A stretch of 64,000 nt of DNA from Lentisphaerota bacterium. GTDB taxonomy: Bacteria; Verrucomicrobiota; Lentisphaeria; Victivallales; Victivallaceae. A program made the translations under genes and the position numbers. Shown one piece after another: positions 26,780-35,497 of this stretch (positions are counted from its first letter, which is position 1; the number at the start of each line of letters is the position of its first letter). Location: assembly GCA_015061545.1 (NCBI GenBank), contig SUWJ01000001.1, positions 62,001 through 126,000 of the forward strand, written 5' to 3'. The notes under the pieces are model-generated. The model was not told the origin of the DNA, made no database searches, and saw nothing but the letters and a program-made list of their open reading frames with translations.

Positions 26780-27145
26780 TCAGTAGAAAAGTGCCAGCAA
26801 TATTGCTGCAACAGTACAGATTGTGCCGGTATTGATGGCTGCCAGGCGGAACCGCAGTTTGTGGGTAAAGCGCGGAATCAGCAATCGGGCTACCACGCAT
26901 ACACTCCAGATCCACCCCAGAATCATAAGTCCGCAGCCGTTGCAATCGGAGTTTTTGTTCAGCGTCCAGCCGCACTCGTAAAACACGCTCCAGACAATGA
27001 TCGGCAATATAAAACTGATCGAATCTGCAGGAAACAGCGGCATAGCGCTGGAACGTCTGGCAATCAGCCAGATAACAAAAAACAAAACAATTCCGGGCAA
27101 ATACCCGCCTGCCCCATACGAAAGTAATGTAACAATATTATTCAT
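26780..27145 (-). CDS. Small integral membrane protein of unknown function
   Basis: 121 residues, about four hydrophobic segments (YLPGIVLFFVIWLIA, ISFILPIIVWSVFY, GLMILGWIWSVCVVARLLI, TGTICTVAAILLALF). No family recognised. ATG 27145 is preferred because GGAG lies eight bases before it; an in-frame ATG at 27169 has no site. Probably co-transcribed with tyrA. Confidence 0.65.
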   Translation of the reverse strand: MNNIVTLLSYGAGGYLPGIVLFFVIWLIARRSSAMPLFPADSISFILPIIVWSVFYECGWTLNKNSDCNGCGLMILGWIWSVCVVARLLIPRFTHKLRFRLAAINTGTICTVAAILLALFY

Positions 27146-27241
27146 AAAACTAACTCCATAACAAACCATTCCTGCCGATCGGCGCTGAAATTTTCTCTGA
27201 ATGGTCTTCGGTTATGATAATTAATATATGCTTTTTTTTAT

Positions 27242-27270
27242 AAAATGCAACCGGCAACGGGCATTTTTTT
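27242..27270 (+). terminator. Terminator-like hairpin between divergent genes
   Basis: AAAATGC / GCATTTT stem continued by CCG-GCAA-CGG, then a T7 run. No gene ends here: it lies between the divergent starts of the membrane protein gene (27145) and panD (27345). It could be a leader terminator/attenuator for panD. Confidence 0.45.
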
Positions 27271-27344
27271 AAAACAGAGTTATATTAATACGATCGATAT
27301 AAGCGTTTTTTTGTTATAAAAATATAAAAAAAGGATACGAAACC

Positions 27345-27713
27345 ATGCAAAAGATAATGCTTACCGGAAAAATCCATCTGGCAAGAATAACCGCCTGCGA
27401 ACTGGATTACGAAGGTTCGCTGGAAATCGATCCGCAGATATTGCAGGAAGCCAACATTCTGCCCTACGAAAAGATCCTGGTGGTCAACCGCAACAACGGC
27501 GAACGGCTCGAAACTTACGCTATCCCCGGCGAATACGGCAGCAAGGTGTTCTGTTTGAACGGACCTGCCGCGCATAAAGGCAATGTGGGCGATGTTATAA
27601 CGATTATGGCATTTTCGGTTCTGGATATTGAGGAAGCTGCCAGTTATGAACCTAAAGTGGTGGTCTTAAACGAAAATAACGATATTGTTCAGCGTAAAGG
27701 CCGCCGCCGCTGA
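27345..27713 (+). CDS. panD: Aspartate 1-decarboxylase proenzyme
   Basis: Makes beta-alanine for pantothenate/CoA. 122 residues, normal length. The self-cleavage site is intact: YEGSLEID, giving a pyruvoyl group from the Ser after Gly24. Also typical are KIHLARIT at the start, NGERLETY and YGSKVFCLNGPAAH. AAAGGATA lies before the ATG. A weak 7-bp hairpin with Ts (27758-27780) follows the gene. Confidence 0.96.
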   Translation: MQKIMLTGKIHLARITACELDYEGSLEIDPQILQEANILPYEKILVVNRNNGERLETYAIPGEYGSKVFCLNGPAAHKGNVGDVITIMAFSVLDIEEAASYEPKVVVLNENNDIVQRKGRRR

Positions 27714-27848
27714 CAGTCTGAATTGCCGACTTGGGAACTGAGCAATAAATCGCTAATATGCAAAGATGATTTGCATTTTGCCCGCCGAGAGGTTATATTG
27801 TCAGAAATATGTGTATTTGCGCAAGATTATTGATCGGAGCATTATTCA

Positions 27849-28220
27849 TTGAAAAACAAAATAAAATATGCACTTTTGGCGCTGCTGCTTTTGCTGCCGG
27901 GATTTTTTACGCCCAAAGTTCAGGCGTTTGAGCCGGTTACCATGATGCTGCTGGCTCCCGTTGCTTTGAAAGTTTACGAAGCAGCCGAACCGCGTCTGGT
28001 CAGAGGGGCTCAGTACGGCGGGAAAAAGTTGGTGGAAATGGGCGTAAATGTTTTTGAGGTGCTTTACCTGCCGCTGGGGGTGGTGGAAACTACGCTTGGT
28101 GCGCCGTTCGGTTTTATGGGGTCAGGTTTCAACCACATCGGCAAAGGCGCGTTGGCGCCGTTCAAGCTGGTGCTGAATACGCTGGCATTGCCGTTCTGTT
28201 TCTTTGGTGTGGATATATAG
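27849..28220 (+). CDS. Small exported protein of unknown function
   Basis: 123 residues with a signal peptide (KNKIKYALLALLLLLPGFFTPKVQA, cleavage after AQA/VQA-type site), followed by a glycine- and hydrophobic-rich region (GAPFGFMGSGFNHIGKGALAPFKLVLNTLALPF) that could associate with membrane. No family recognised. The start is a TTG at 27849 with GGAG nine bases upstream. Between panD and the DciA-like gene. Confidence 0.6.
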   Translation: MKNKIKYALLALLLLLPGFFTPKVQAFEPVTMMLLAPVALKVYEAAEPRLVRGAQYGGKKLVEMGVNVFEVLYLPLGVVETTLGAPFGFMGSGFNHIGKGALAPFKLVLNTLALPFCFFGVDI

Positions 28221-28253
28221 AACATTTGAATTTGCATCCGATGGGACAAACCT

Positions 28254-28691
28254 ATGGCATATCGTCATCATACGGGGGTGTTCGACCCTAAATTCAAAAA
28301 GAATCAGCAACGGCGGGATTTGGAAGATATGCTCGGCGAATGGTACGGAGAAGAATTTGCCGCTTCCGAGATAACCTGCCGGACCGATCAACCTTGCAAG
28401 CTGGGCGATATGCTGGATGCCATATTGCAGGATAAGCTCAACGATCAAACCATGCAATTGATCGAGTTGCGGGAAAAATGGGATTCGATCATCGGCACAC
28501 CGCTGAACAAATTTACCAGAATGGTGAATATACGCGATGCGGTAATGACCGTGGAGGTCAGTCACCCTGCATTTCTGATGGAATTGCGCAAGAAGGGCAC
28601 AACAGAGAGTTGTATTCAGCGCATCAAAACCCATTGTCCGGCTTTGGAATTTGATTCAATATCGTTCGTTCCGGCGGGGAAGATACGTTAA
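28254..28691 (+). CDS. DUF721/DciA-like protein, predicted helicase loader
   Basis: 145 residues. The C-terminal half matches the DUF721 pattern: EKWDSIIGTPLNKFTRMVNIRDAVMTVEVSHPAFLMELRKKG. DciA-type proteins load the replicative helicase in the many bacteria lacking DnaC/DnaI. The dnaG primase gene is close (29582), separated only by nagB, which supports a replication role. The N-terminal 50 residues are polar. No strong ribosome site is visible. Confidence 0.75.
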   Translation: MAYRHHTGVFDPKFKKNQQRRDLEDMLGEWYGEEFAASEITCRTDQPCKLGDMLDAILQDKLNDQTMQLIELREKWDSIIGTPLNKFTRMVNIRDAVMTVEVSHPAFLMELRKKGTTESCIQRIKTHCPALEFDSISFVPAGKIR

Positions 28692-28736
28692 AAATAGTAT
28701 GATATTTCATAAAAATGTAAAATAAAGAGGATAACA

Positions 28737-29522
28737 ATGCAAGTAATTATTCAAAAAGATGAAAAGTCGGCGGTTTTGCTGGCCGCCAGAATCATGGCTG
28801 ACGCGCTGCGGATCAACCCCGAAATGGTATTCGGCTTGGCAACCGGCGCGACTATGGAAGCGGTGTATGCGGAGCTTACCCGTATGTATCGGGAAGAAAA
28901 TCTGGATTTTTCGGGCGCCAAAACATTCAATCTGGATGAATATATCGGCCTTGCCCCCGAAGATAAAAATTCCTACCGCTACTATATGAATAAGCACTTG
29001 TTTGACAACGTCAATATCAAAAAGTCCAATACCCATCTGCCCAACGGCATGACAAACGATGTTATCGGCGAAGGCAAACGCTACGAAGCGGCGATTCAGG
29101 CTGCCGGAGGCATTGACCTGCAGCTGTTGGGGATCGGTCAGGATGGGCATATAGGTTTTAATGAACCGCTTTCTTCGCTGGGTTCGCGCACGCGGGATAA
29201 ATCGCTTACGCCTGAAACCTATCGGCAGAACAGTATTTATTTTGATCCGCCCGAAAGTATGCCGCGCCGCGCGTTTACTATGGGGGTGGGTACGATTCTG
29301 GATGCCCGCCGTATTCTGATGCTGATTACCGGCGAACGCAAAGCCCAAATCGCAGCCAAGGCGTTGGAAGGACCTGTGTCGAGCATGATATCTGCTTCAG
29401 CGGTTCAATTCCACAGCAACGTTACCGTGATCCTTGACGAAGCGGCTGCATCTGAATTACAGGGTTATGAATACTACCGCTGGGCTTTTGAAAACGAACC
29501 GGCGTGGGAGAGTTACCGCTGA
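28737..29522 (+). CDS. nagB: Glucosamine-6-phosphate deaminase
   Basis: Converts glucosamine 6-phosphate to fructose 6-phosphate and ammonia. 261 residues. Motifs: FGLATGATMEAVYAEL, FNLDEYIGL, GIGQDGHIGFNEP (catalytic Asp and His) and ITGERKAQIAAKALEGPVS. AGAGGA precedes the ATG. Suggests use of amino sugars. No nagA is adjacent. Confidence 0.96.
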   Translation: MQVIIQKDEKSAVLLAARIMADALRINPEMVFGLATGATMEAVYAELTRMYREENLDFSGAKTFNLDEYIGLAPEDKNSYRYYMNKHLFDNVNIKKSNTHLPNGMTNDVIGEGKRYEAAIQAAGGIDLQLLGIGQDGHIGFNEPLSSLGSRTRDKSLTPETYRQNSIYFDPPESMPRRAFTMGVGTILDARRILMLITGERKAQIAAKALEGPVSSMISASAVQFHSNVTVILDEAAASELQGYEYYRWAFENEPAWESYR

Positions 29523-29581
29523 ATTTGCGGCAGTCAACCGCCGGTTTAAGTTTGAATTATTAAGCGAATCCATCTCTTATT

Positions 29582-31390
29582 ATGGCAATGATCCCCGAAA
29601 GCGTGGCAGCAGAGATCGTTCAGCGGAGCAATATCGTTGAAGTGATCAACTCTTTTGTGCCACTGAAAAAAGCGGGGAATGGCAGCTGGAAAGCCTGCTG
29701 CCCGTTTCATCAGGAAAAAACGCCCTCTTTTCACGTCAGCGAAAGCAAACAGCTTTACTACTGCTTTGGCTGCCAGAAGGGCGGCGATGTAGTCAAATTC
29801 ATGCGTGAATATTTGAATTTGGACTATGTTGAAGCCATGCAGCAGCTTGCCGGTCGCTGCGGAGTGGTTATTCCGCAGGAAGTATCTCCGGAAGAAGAAG
29901 CCGCTTACCGTTTGAAACGCTCACAGTCAGGCAGACTTTACGATCTGCATAAACTGCTGGCGGAATTTTATCACAGCAATCTGAAGAACAATCCCGATTC
30001 GGGAGTCAGCAAATATTTTGCCACCCGCGCCATACCGTGGGAATATGCACAGAAATTTATGATCGGCGCTGCCCCCGAAAGTTGGGATGCGGGCATAAAA
30101 TTTCTGCAAAGCAAAGGTTTTACCTTGCAGGAGATTGTCAGCGCAGGTGTAGCGATCGAAAAGGAACACGGTCATTGCTACGACCGGTTCCGCAACCGGC
30201 TGGTATTTTCTATTACCGACGAAAACAATCGGGTGATCGGATTCAGCGCCCGTATTATTGTAAAAGATGACAATGCACCTAAATATGTCAACAGTCCGGA
30301 AACCGCGATTTTTCATAAAGGCAGCATCCTTTACGGGTTGGCTCAGGCGCGGGATTCCATACGGCGCAATAAATTTGCCATTGTCTGCGAAGGGCAGCTG
30401 GATACCATTGCTCTGCATCGGGCGGGGTTGGATATGGCTGTTGCACCGCAGGGATTGGCGTTCCGCAGCGAACAGGCGGAATTGCTGAAACGCTATACCG
30501 ACAAACTTTATCTTTGTTTTGATACAGATGCCGCAGGTCAGCAGGGGACGCTGCGGGTGCTGGAATTTCTGCTGCCGATGAATTTTGAAATATACGCAGT
30601 AAATATTGCCGGCGGCAAAGATCCCGACGAAATCATGCGGACTCAAGGCGCTGAAGTTCTGCACGAAGCAGTAACGAATGCCATTCCGCTGACCCAGATA
30701 ATCCTGAACGGGTTGAAGCGTAATTTTGACCTTAAGAACCCCAATGGCAAAGTTGCTGCCGCCGAAGCAGCGGTGAAGCTGCTGGGATTGATTCCCAATG
30801 CCATGTTGCGGGAGGTTTATTTTGAAGAAATAGCTTCGCTGCTGCGGCTGCCTGTAGATCGGCTTTTTGAGTTTCACCGCCGACAGAAAAAGTTTGTGCT
30901 GATGGATAAATCTGCAGATTCCAACCCGACTCCGGGGGATACGGTCAAGGCTGCAAAATATAACGATATGCGCCCCGAAAATGTCCGCCATGCCGAATCC
31001 TCGCTGTTGCTGCTGGCGCTTTCCGATTCGGATGCTCCGCGGGCGATAGCCGAAACGCTGGATGAAGCGCTGTTGAGCGATGCACCTGTGGCGGAAGTAC
31101 TTAAAGAACTTATGAGCATGGCACTGAACGGCGAATGGTATTCCGGTGCCGAACTTTTAGCGCACCTGTCCAATGAGCTGGCAAGCGATCCCGAGGTGGT
31201 CAAGCTGCTGATTCGGGAAAATGATCTTACCGCCGAACAAGGCAGGCAAATATTGCAGGAGTGTTCCGCCGAGCTGCGGCGGGAGCATAACAAACGCCAG
31301 CGTCAGGAATTGCTTTTTGAATTGAAAGATGCTTCCGATATAGCTCGCCAGCTGGAAATACTCGAAAAACTTAAAGCCCTGCGCGATTGA
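29582..31390 (+). CDS. dnaG: DNA primase
   Basis: Makes RNA primers at replication forks. 602 residues. N-terminal CHC2 zinc finger C40-x2-H43 ... C61-x2-C64, the RNA polymerase basic region, then Toprim domain with VCEGQLDTIALHRAG and FDTDAAGQQGT (DxD), and a C-terminal helicase-binding region that includes an EEIASLLRLPVDRLF segment. ATG 29582 or 29588 could be the start; no clear ribosome site is seen. rpoD, its common neighbour, is not here. Confidence 0.97.
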   Translation: MAMIPESVAAEIVQRSNIVEVINSFVPLKKAGNGSWKACCPFHQEKTPSFHVSESKQLYYCFGCQKGGDVVKFMREYLNLDYVEAMQQLAGRCGVVIPQEVSPEEEAAYRLKRSQSGRLYDLHKLLAEFYHSNLKNNPDSGVSKYFATRAIPWEYAQKFMIGAAPESWDAGIKFLQSKGFTLQEIVSAGVAIEKEHGHCYDRFRNRLVFSITDENNRVIGFSARIIVKDDNAPKYVNSPETAIFHKGSILYGLAQARDSIRRNKFAIVCEGQLDTIALHRAGLDMAVAPQGLAFRSEQAELLKRYTDKLYLCFDTDAAGQQGTLRVLEFLLPMNFEIYAVNIAGGKDPDEIMRTQGAEVLHEAVTNAIPLTQIILNGLKRNFDLKNPNGKVAAAEAAVKLLGLIPNAMLREVYFEEIASLLRLPVDRLFEFHRRQKKFVLMDKSADSNPTPGDTVKAAKYNDMRPENVRHAESSLLLLALSDSDAPRAIAETLDEALLSDAPVAEVLKELMSMALNGEWYSGAELLAHLSNELASDPEVVKLLIRENDLTAEQGRQILQECSAELRREHNKRQRQELLFELKDASDIARQLEILEKLKALRD

Positions 31391-31504
31391 ACTGCCTTAA
31401 CGCTATTTACATCCTCCTCCTGCCCCACGCAAGTTCACGAGTTTTTTTTCGGAAAGACCTGCTTTTTTCATCGAGGATGAACAAATCGTTTTTATGGACA
31501 TTTT

Positions 31505-31573
31505 TTTACCGTTTTTATTGGTAAATTGTTGATGTATCGTGTATATTTAATTATGATGAAACAAGATTCATCA
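31505..31573 (+). promoter_or_regulatory. Two inverted repeats upstream of the Fe-S/IclR/U32-like operon
   Basis: TTTACC-N9-GGTAAA (31505-31525) and TGATGAA-N6-TTCATCA (31554-31573) lie 30-100 bases upstream of the ATG at 31606. Palindromes of this size suit operator sites; the IclR-type regulator encoded in the operon is a candidate ligand. This is inference. Confidence 0.35.
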
Positions 31574-31605
31574 ATGATGAATAAAAATAAGAAAGGATTT
31601 TACTT

Positions 31606-32682
31606 ATGGCGATCATGACCCGTGATTTCAATGCAGTAGATCTTTCCGACCCTAAGGCGGCAGCTTTGGCAGTTAAGCGCAAGGCGCTGGAACTGGGGGC
31701 GGATGCAGTCGGCATCGGCAATATCGAACGCTGGAAAGATTCTCCGATCCAGATGGATCCCAAACAGATCATGCCCGAGTGCAAAAGCATTATCGGCATG
31801 GTGTTCCGTGTGGAACGCGGCAGCTTGCGCGGCGTGGAAGAAGGCACTTATTTGAGCAATTATTCGGCGATGGGTTACGGCGGGATCACTTACCTTTATA
31901 TGCCGATGACGGTGATCAACCTGAGCAAGTTTATTGAAGATCAGGGTTACGAAGCTATTCCCATGGGGCATCAGAGCGACTGGCGCGGTATTGACAACGA
32001 AGGGTATATCCGCCCGGAATACAGCCGCCCTGCCCGCCCCGGCCAAGCCGCTCCCGACGTGATGCTGCATTTGCGAATTGCCGCCTATCTTTGCGGTTTG
32101 GGCGAAATCGGCTTCAGCAAGATGTTTCTCAGCCCCCAGTTCGGCCCCCGTTGCCGCGTAGGGGTGATTATGACCGATGTGGAACTGGAACCCGATCCGA
32201 TCTATGATGGTCCGCAGCTTTGCAATCGTTGTATGGCGTGCGTGAAGGCTTGCCCGGGTCAGGCATTCTCCACTGAGAAAACGGTCAAACTCAATCTTTG
32301 CGGACACGAACTGGAATGGTCGGATCTGGATATGACCAAATGCGGATTTGCTTTCCGCGGCGGTAAGCACAGCGGCGTTGAGCAGGAAAAACCGTATATG
32401 ACGCCCGATATCGGCGAAGCCCCGCATCCGGATTCAGTTCCAGGCGAGTGGTCGCCTTTTTACCAGAAGCCCCGCAATCTTTACAACACCGGGCAGGCTG
32501 TCTGCGGTTCCCGCGGCTGTACCCGTGCCTGTATGATCAGTCTGGAAGCACGCGGTGTGCTGCAAAATACCTTCAAGGAAAAGTTCCGCCGCCGTCCGCA
32601 ATGGAGTGTGGATTGGTCAACTCCGCCTGAATATCCGGCGGATGCCAAGTTCCGTAAATCTGATGACGAAGGCATTGATTGA
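31606..32682 (+). CDS. QueG-like 4Fe-4S protein of unknown substrate
   Basis: 358 residues, distantly like the epoxyqueuosine reductase/reductive dehalogenase-type Fe-S proteins. An N-terminal domain with ALELGADAVGIG and CKSIIGMVFRV leads to AAYLCGLGEIGFSKMFLSPQFGPRCRVGVIMTD and a cluster motif CNRCMACVKACP. A second cysteine group CGSRGCTRACM lies near the C-terminus, but not in the standard ferredoxin spacing. It is probably not QueG itself. AAAGGA lies nine bases before the ATG. Forms an operon with the IclR-type regulator (33 bases downstream) and the U32-like gene. Confidence 0.7.
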   Translation: MAIMTRDFNAVDLSDPKAAALAVKRKALELGADAVGIGNIERWKDSPIQMDPKQIMPECKSIIGMVFRVERGSLRGVEEGTYLSNYSAMGYGGITYLYMPMTVINLSKFIEDQGYEAIPMGHQSDWRGIDNEGYIRPEYSRPARPGQAAPDVMLHLRIAAYLCGLGEIGFSKMFLSPQFGPRCRVGVIMTDVELEPDPIYDGPQLCNRCMACVKACPGQAFSTEKTVKLNLCGHELEWSDLDMTKCGFAFRGGKHSGVEQEKPYMTPDIGEAPHPDSVPGEWSPFYQKPRNLYNTGQAVCGSRGCTRACMISLEARGVLQNTFKEKFRRRPQWSVDWSTPPEYPADAKFRKSDDEGID

Positions 32683-32715
32683 TCAATCGTTTATAGAAAT
32701 ACGGAATAAGGTTAT

Positions 32716-33438
32716 ATGGCAAAGTCGGATCTGGTTCAATCATTACTGCGGGGAATGGATCTGCTGAAAATGGCAGCTTCAGCTCCCGAAGGAATGCGTT
32801 TGAGTGAACTTGCAGAAAAAAGTTCGCTGCAAAAGACTACGGCATATAACCTTTTGCGCACTTTATGCGCACGGAATTTTCTGGTCAAAGATCAACATAA
32901 CCGCTTTCAGCTGGGGCCGGCAATATTTGAGCTGGCCGCAGCATCGCAAACCACGGAGCTGATGAACAAGGCAGCAGCGGCGCTGAAGGTGATCCACAAG
33001 AAGTTTCCGCTGGATGTGCTGACCTTTTCCACTTTGGAAGGTACGGCGGTACGCTGCAAACTGCGTATTTCACCCGATCAGCCCAACGAAGTGCAATATC
33101 CGGTAAACCGTACCTTCCCTCCGTATATTTCGGTTACGGCGCTGGCGCTGCAGGCAGCGGCGCCGCATAAAGCGGAAGCTATTGAGCGGCAATATCCGTT
33201 TGAAGATTACGGCGAAGGAATGTGGGGAGCGCTGTTCAACTTCAATCGTGCCAAAGCCGAAACGCTGAAGCTGGGCTATTGCTGGAAACAGAGTGCGGAG
33301 CGTTTTTCAACAGCATTTATTATGCCCGACGGGTTTGTACTTGGCTTCGGCAGCGAGGGCGTTGCCGAAATCGAAGCCCCCAAACGGCTTGCCGCCGCCC
33401 GCAACTTCCGCAGTCAAGTTTGGAATACCGAGGTGTAA
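32716..33438 (+). CDS. IclR-family transcriptional regulator
   Basis: 240 residues. N-terminal winged helix: LLRGMDLLKMAASAPEGMRLSELAEKSSLQKTTAYNLLRTLCARNFL, followed by FQLGPAIFELA, then a C-terminal effector-binding domain that is shorter and more divergent than usual. Ligand unknown. Lies between an Fe-S protein and a U32-like protein and probably controls its own operon through the palindromes at 31505-31573. Confidence 0.88.
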   Translation: MAKSDLVQSLLRGMDLLKMAASAPEGMRLSELAEKSSLQKTTAYNLLRTLCARNFLVKDQHNRFQLGPAIFELAAASQTTELMNKAAAALKVIHKKFPLDVLTFSTLEGTAVRCKLRISPDQPNEVQYPVNRTFPPYISVTALALQAAAPHKAEAIERQYPFEDYGEGMWGALFNFNRAKAETLKLGYCWKQSAERFSTAFIMPDGFVLGFGSEGVAEIEAPKRLAAARNFRSQVWNTEV

Positions 33439-33440
33439 AA

Positions 33441-34442
33441 GTGAAATTTGCAGTTGGCTATCAATATAGAAACAGCGGTGAGCTTTTTTCGGAAATGCTC
33501 CGGGATTATCGTGAAAAAATTGCCGAAGTTTACTTTGCTTATCCTGCATTTGCCTCAGGCAGACCCGACCACAGCGCAAATTCCAGCTGCGCGGTCGAAC
33601 AGATCGAATACGAACTTGCCGCGATCCGCTCGATGAATATCAAGCTGGATTTGCTCCTGAACGGTAATTGTTACGGCGAGTGGGCTGTTTCAGAACGCTT
33701 CAAGCGGGAAACCGCTTGTTTGCTGGAGCGTTTGAGCGATGCAAATCTGCTGCCCGAAATCGTTACCACCACTTCGCCTTTTGTCGCATCAGTAGTGCGG
33801 AAACTGATTCCGGATATGGAAATACGCGCGTCGGTAAATATGCGCATAGACTCAATAACCGCGCTGGAATATCTGCAGGATAAGTTTGACAGCTTTTATT
33901 TGCGGCGGGATTTGCAGCGCGATCTGGCGGTGGTGGAACGTTTCAGCTCGTGGAGCAAAGCCAATAACAAAAAACTCTGTTTGCTGGTCAACAGCGGTTG
34001 TTTGCGCAACTGCCCGTATCAAACCTTCCACGACAATCTGGTTGCCCACGACAGGGAATTGCGCGAAATCAGAAATTGTGCTGATTTTATGCCGCATCTT
34101 TGCTGGGAACGTTATCAGAATGGCAATAATATAGCGGATTTCCTCCGCTCCAGCTGGATTCGGCCCGAAGATGTCAAACACTATGCGCCGTATTGTCATG
34201 TAATGAAACTTGCCACCCGGCAGCACAGCAATCCCCGCGGCGTAATCGCCGCTTATTGTGCGGAGAGATTTGACGGTAATTTGCTGGATTTGACCGAACC
34301 TTGTTATTCACAGGCGTTTGCCCCTTATATACTCGACAATACGCTGCTGGAAAATGAAGAACTGCCCGGCAGCTGCGGCAGTAATTGCAATCATTGCGGC
34401 AAATGCGAAAAGCTGCTGCAAAAAGCATTCCGCAAGCTGTAA
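33441..34442 (+). CDS. U32-peptidase-like / TIM-barrel protein with Cys-rich end
   Basis: 333 residues from GTG 33441, which follows the IclR stop by two bases with GAGGTG ahead of it. The middle includes EIRASVNMRIDS and LVNSGCLRNCPYQTFHDN, similar to the cysteine segment of U32-family proteins, several of which are now known as hydroxylases or accessory Fe-S proteins and not peptidases. The C-terminus CGSNCNHCGKCEKL holds four more cysteines and could bind a metal cluster. Exact function not recognised; co-transcribed with the Fe-S protein and regulator. Confidence 0.5.
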   Translation: MKFAVGYQYRNSGELFSEMLRDYREKIAEVYFAYPAFASGRPDHSANSSCAVEQIEYELAAIRSMNIKLDLLLNGNCYGEWAVSERFKRETACLLERLSDANLLPEIVTTTSPFVASVVRKLIPDMEIRASVNMRIDSITALEYLQDKFDSFYLRRDLQRDLAVVERFSSWSKANNKKLCLLVNSGCLRNCPYQTFHDNLVAHDRELREIRNCADFMPHLCWERYQNGNNIADFLRSSWIRPEDVKHYAPYCHVMKLATRQHSNPRGVIAAYCAERFDGNLLDLTEPCYSQAFAPYILDNTLLENEELPGSCGSNCNHCGKCEKLLQKAFRKL

Positions 34443-34468
34443 AATATCCTTACCAGGTTTCTTTTGCG

Positions 34469-35497
34469 TCAGCGGGAGCGTTTGGCGCGGGGGAGCGATC
34501 TTTCCCACAACTGGAAGTCACAACTGCGTTCCAGTTTCTGTTCGTCAGCCGGATCCAGCTGATTGAAGAAGTCCAATCCGGTCATGGCTTCCACAGCGTC
34601 AACACTTACGGCAATATCCGCCAGCGAGCGGTCAGCTTCGCGGGGAGAATTATTTACCACAAACCCGATGGCTTTGGGCGAGGAGCTGTTGGGATCGAGC
34701 AGCACCTTGAAATACTTATCCGGCACCGCAACTTTATTTTTGCCGACAGTAATATTGGGAGTTGACAAGTCGAACACCGGGCCGCTGACAATATAGAGTG
34801 CCCCATTGGCGACGGCGTAATCGCGGACTTTTTCTTCCAACTTCTTCCAAGTTCCGCGGTTAAGCTCAGGATACTGGGGCGAAATATTGGACATGAGAAA
34901 ACTTTCGCTCATCGCCTGCAAAGAAAAACTCATATCCGCCGCCGGCGCCAGGTGCCCGCGATCGTATGCCGTATTTTTGTAATCATCTACCGAAGCCGAT
35001 TTTCCGGGAATAAGCGGATCACTGCGGAAACTTTCTGCCCGGCGAGCTTTTTTGCTCTTAACCTCATCGGAAGTGAGTTTATAACTTACCCACAAGGCTT
35101 GTTCGTAACGCTCTGAGTAGCCCAGCGCAAAACCGGGGCGGTCAATGATAATATCGCAATTGTAACTTGGCACGCCCAGCGTAAGATTGTCATATGCGGT
35201 CAGGCGCAAATCTTTTTCGCTTTTGACCGTTACTGCCGGCAGCGGCGAAAATTTTTCTTCTACGCTTTTAGCACCGCCTGAAATTTTTTCGACGATCAAA
35301 TGCAGCTTATCCTGCGCAAATTCCTTGTAAGAGCTGCTGAATTTACCCGCCAGATCGTGCGCCCCGTAAAGTGCCAGCAAATAGATCAAACTCAATTGCA
35401 GAGTTTTGAGGCACTTTTTCCACGGGGCAACTGGGGAAGCGTTTTTCTTCTTGCCTGACTGAGAATTTTTTTTACGGACTGAACGGTTGTTAAGCAT
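34469..35497 (-). CDS. Membrane-anchored or exported DNA/RNA non-specific endonuclease
   Basis: 342 residues of the NUC1/His-Me finger nuclease family. A basic N-terminus with one hydrophobic segment (LQLSLIYLLALYGAHDLAG, about 33-52) suggests export or anchoring. The nuclease signature is YDRGHLAPAADM with the catalytic His, then FLMSNISPQYPELNRGTWKKLE with the metal-binding Asn. It overlaps the tatC stop by eight bases, so translation is coupled with tatC. There is no twin-arginine motif in its own leader. Role in nutrient DNA degradation or defence is open. Confidence 0.87.
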   Translation of the reverse strand: MLNNRSVRKKNSQSGKKKNASPVAPWKKCLKTLQLSLIYLLALYGAHDLAGKFSSSYKEFAQDKLHLIVEKISGGAKSVEEKFSPLPAVTVKSEKDLRLTAYDNLTLGVPSYNCDIIIDRPGFALGYSERYEQALWVSYKLTSDEVKSKKARRAESFRSDPLIPGKSASVDDYKNTAYDRGHLAPAADMSFSLQAMSESFLMSNISPQYPELNRGTWKKLEEKVRDYAVANGALYIVSGPVFDLSTPNITVGKNKVAVPDKYFKVLLDPNSSSPKAIGFVVNNSPREADRSLADIAVSVDAVEAMTGLDFFNQLDPADEQKLERSCDFQLWERSLPRAKRSR

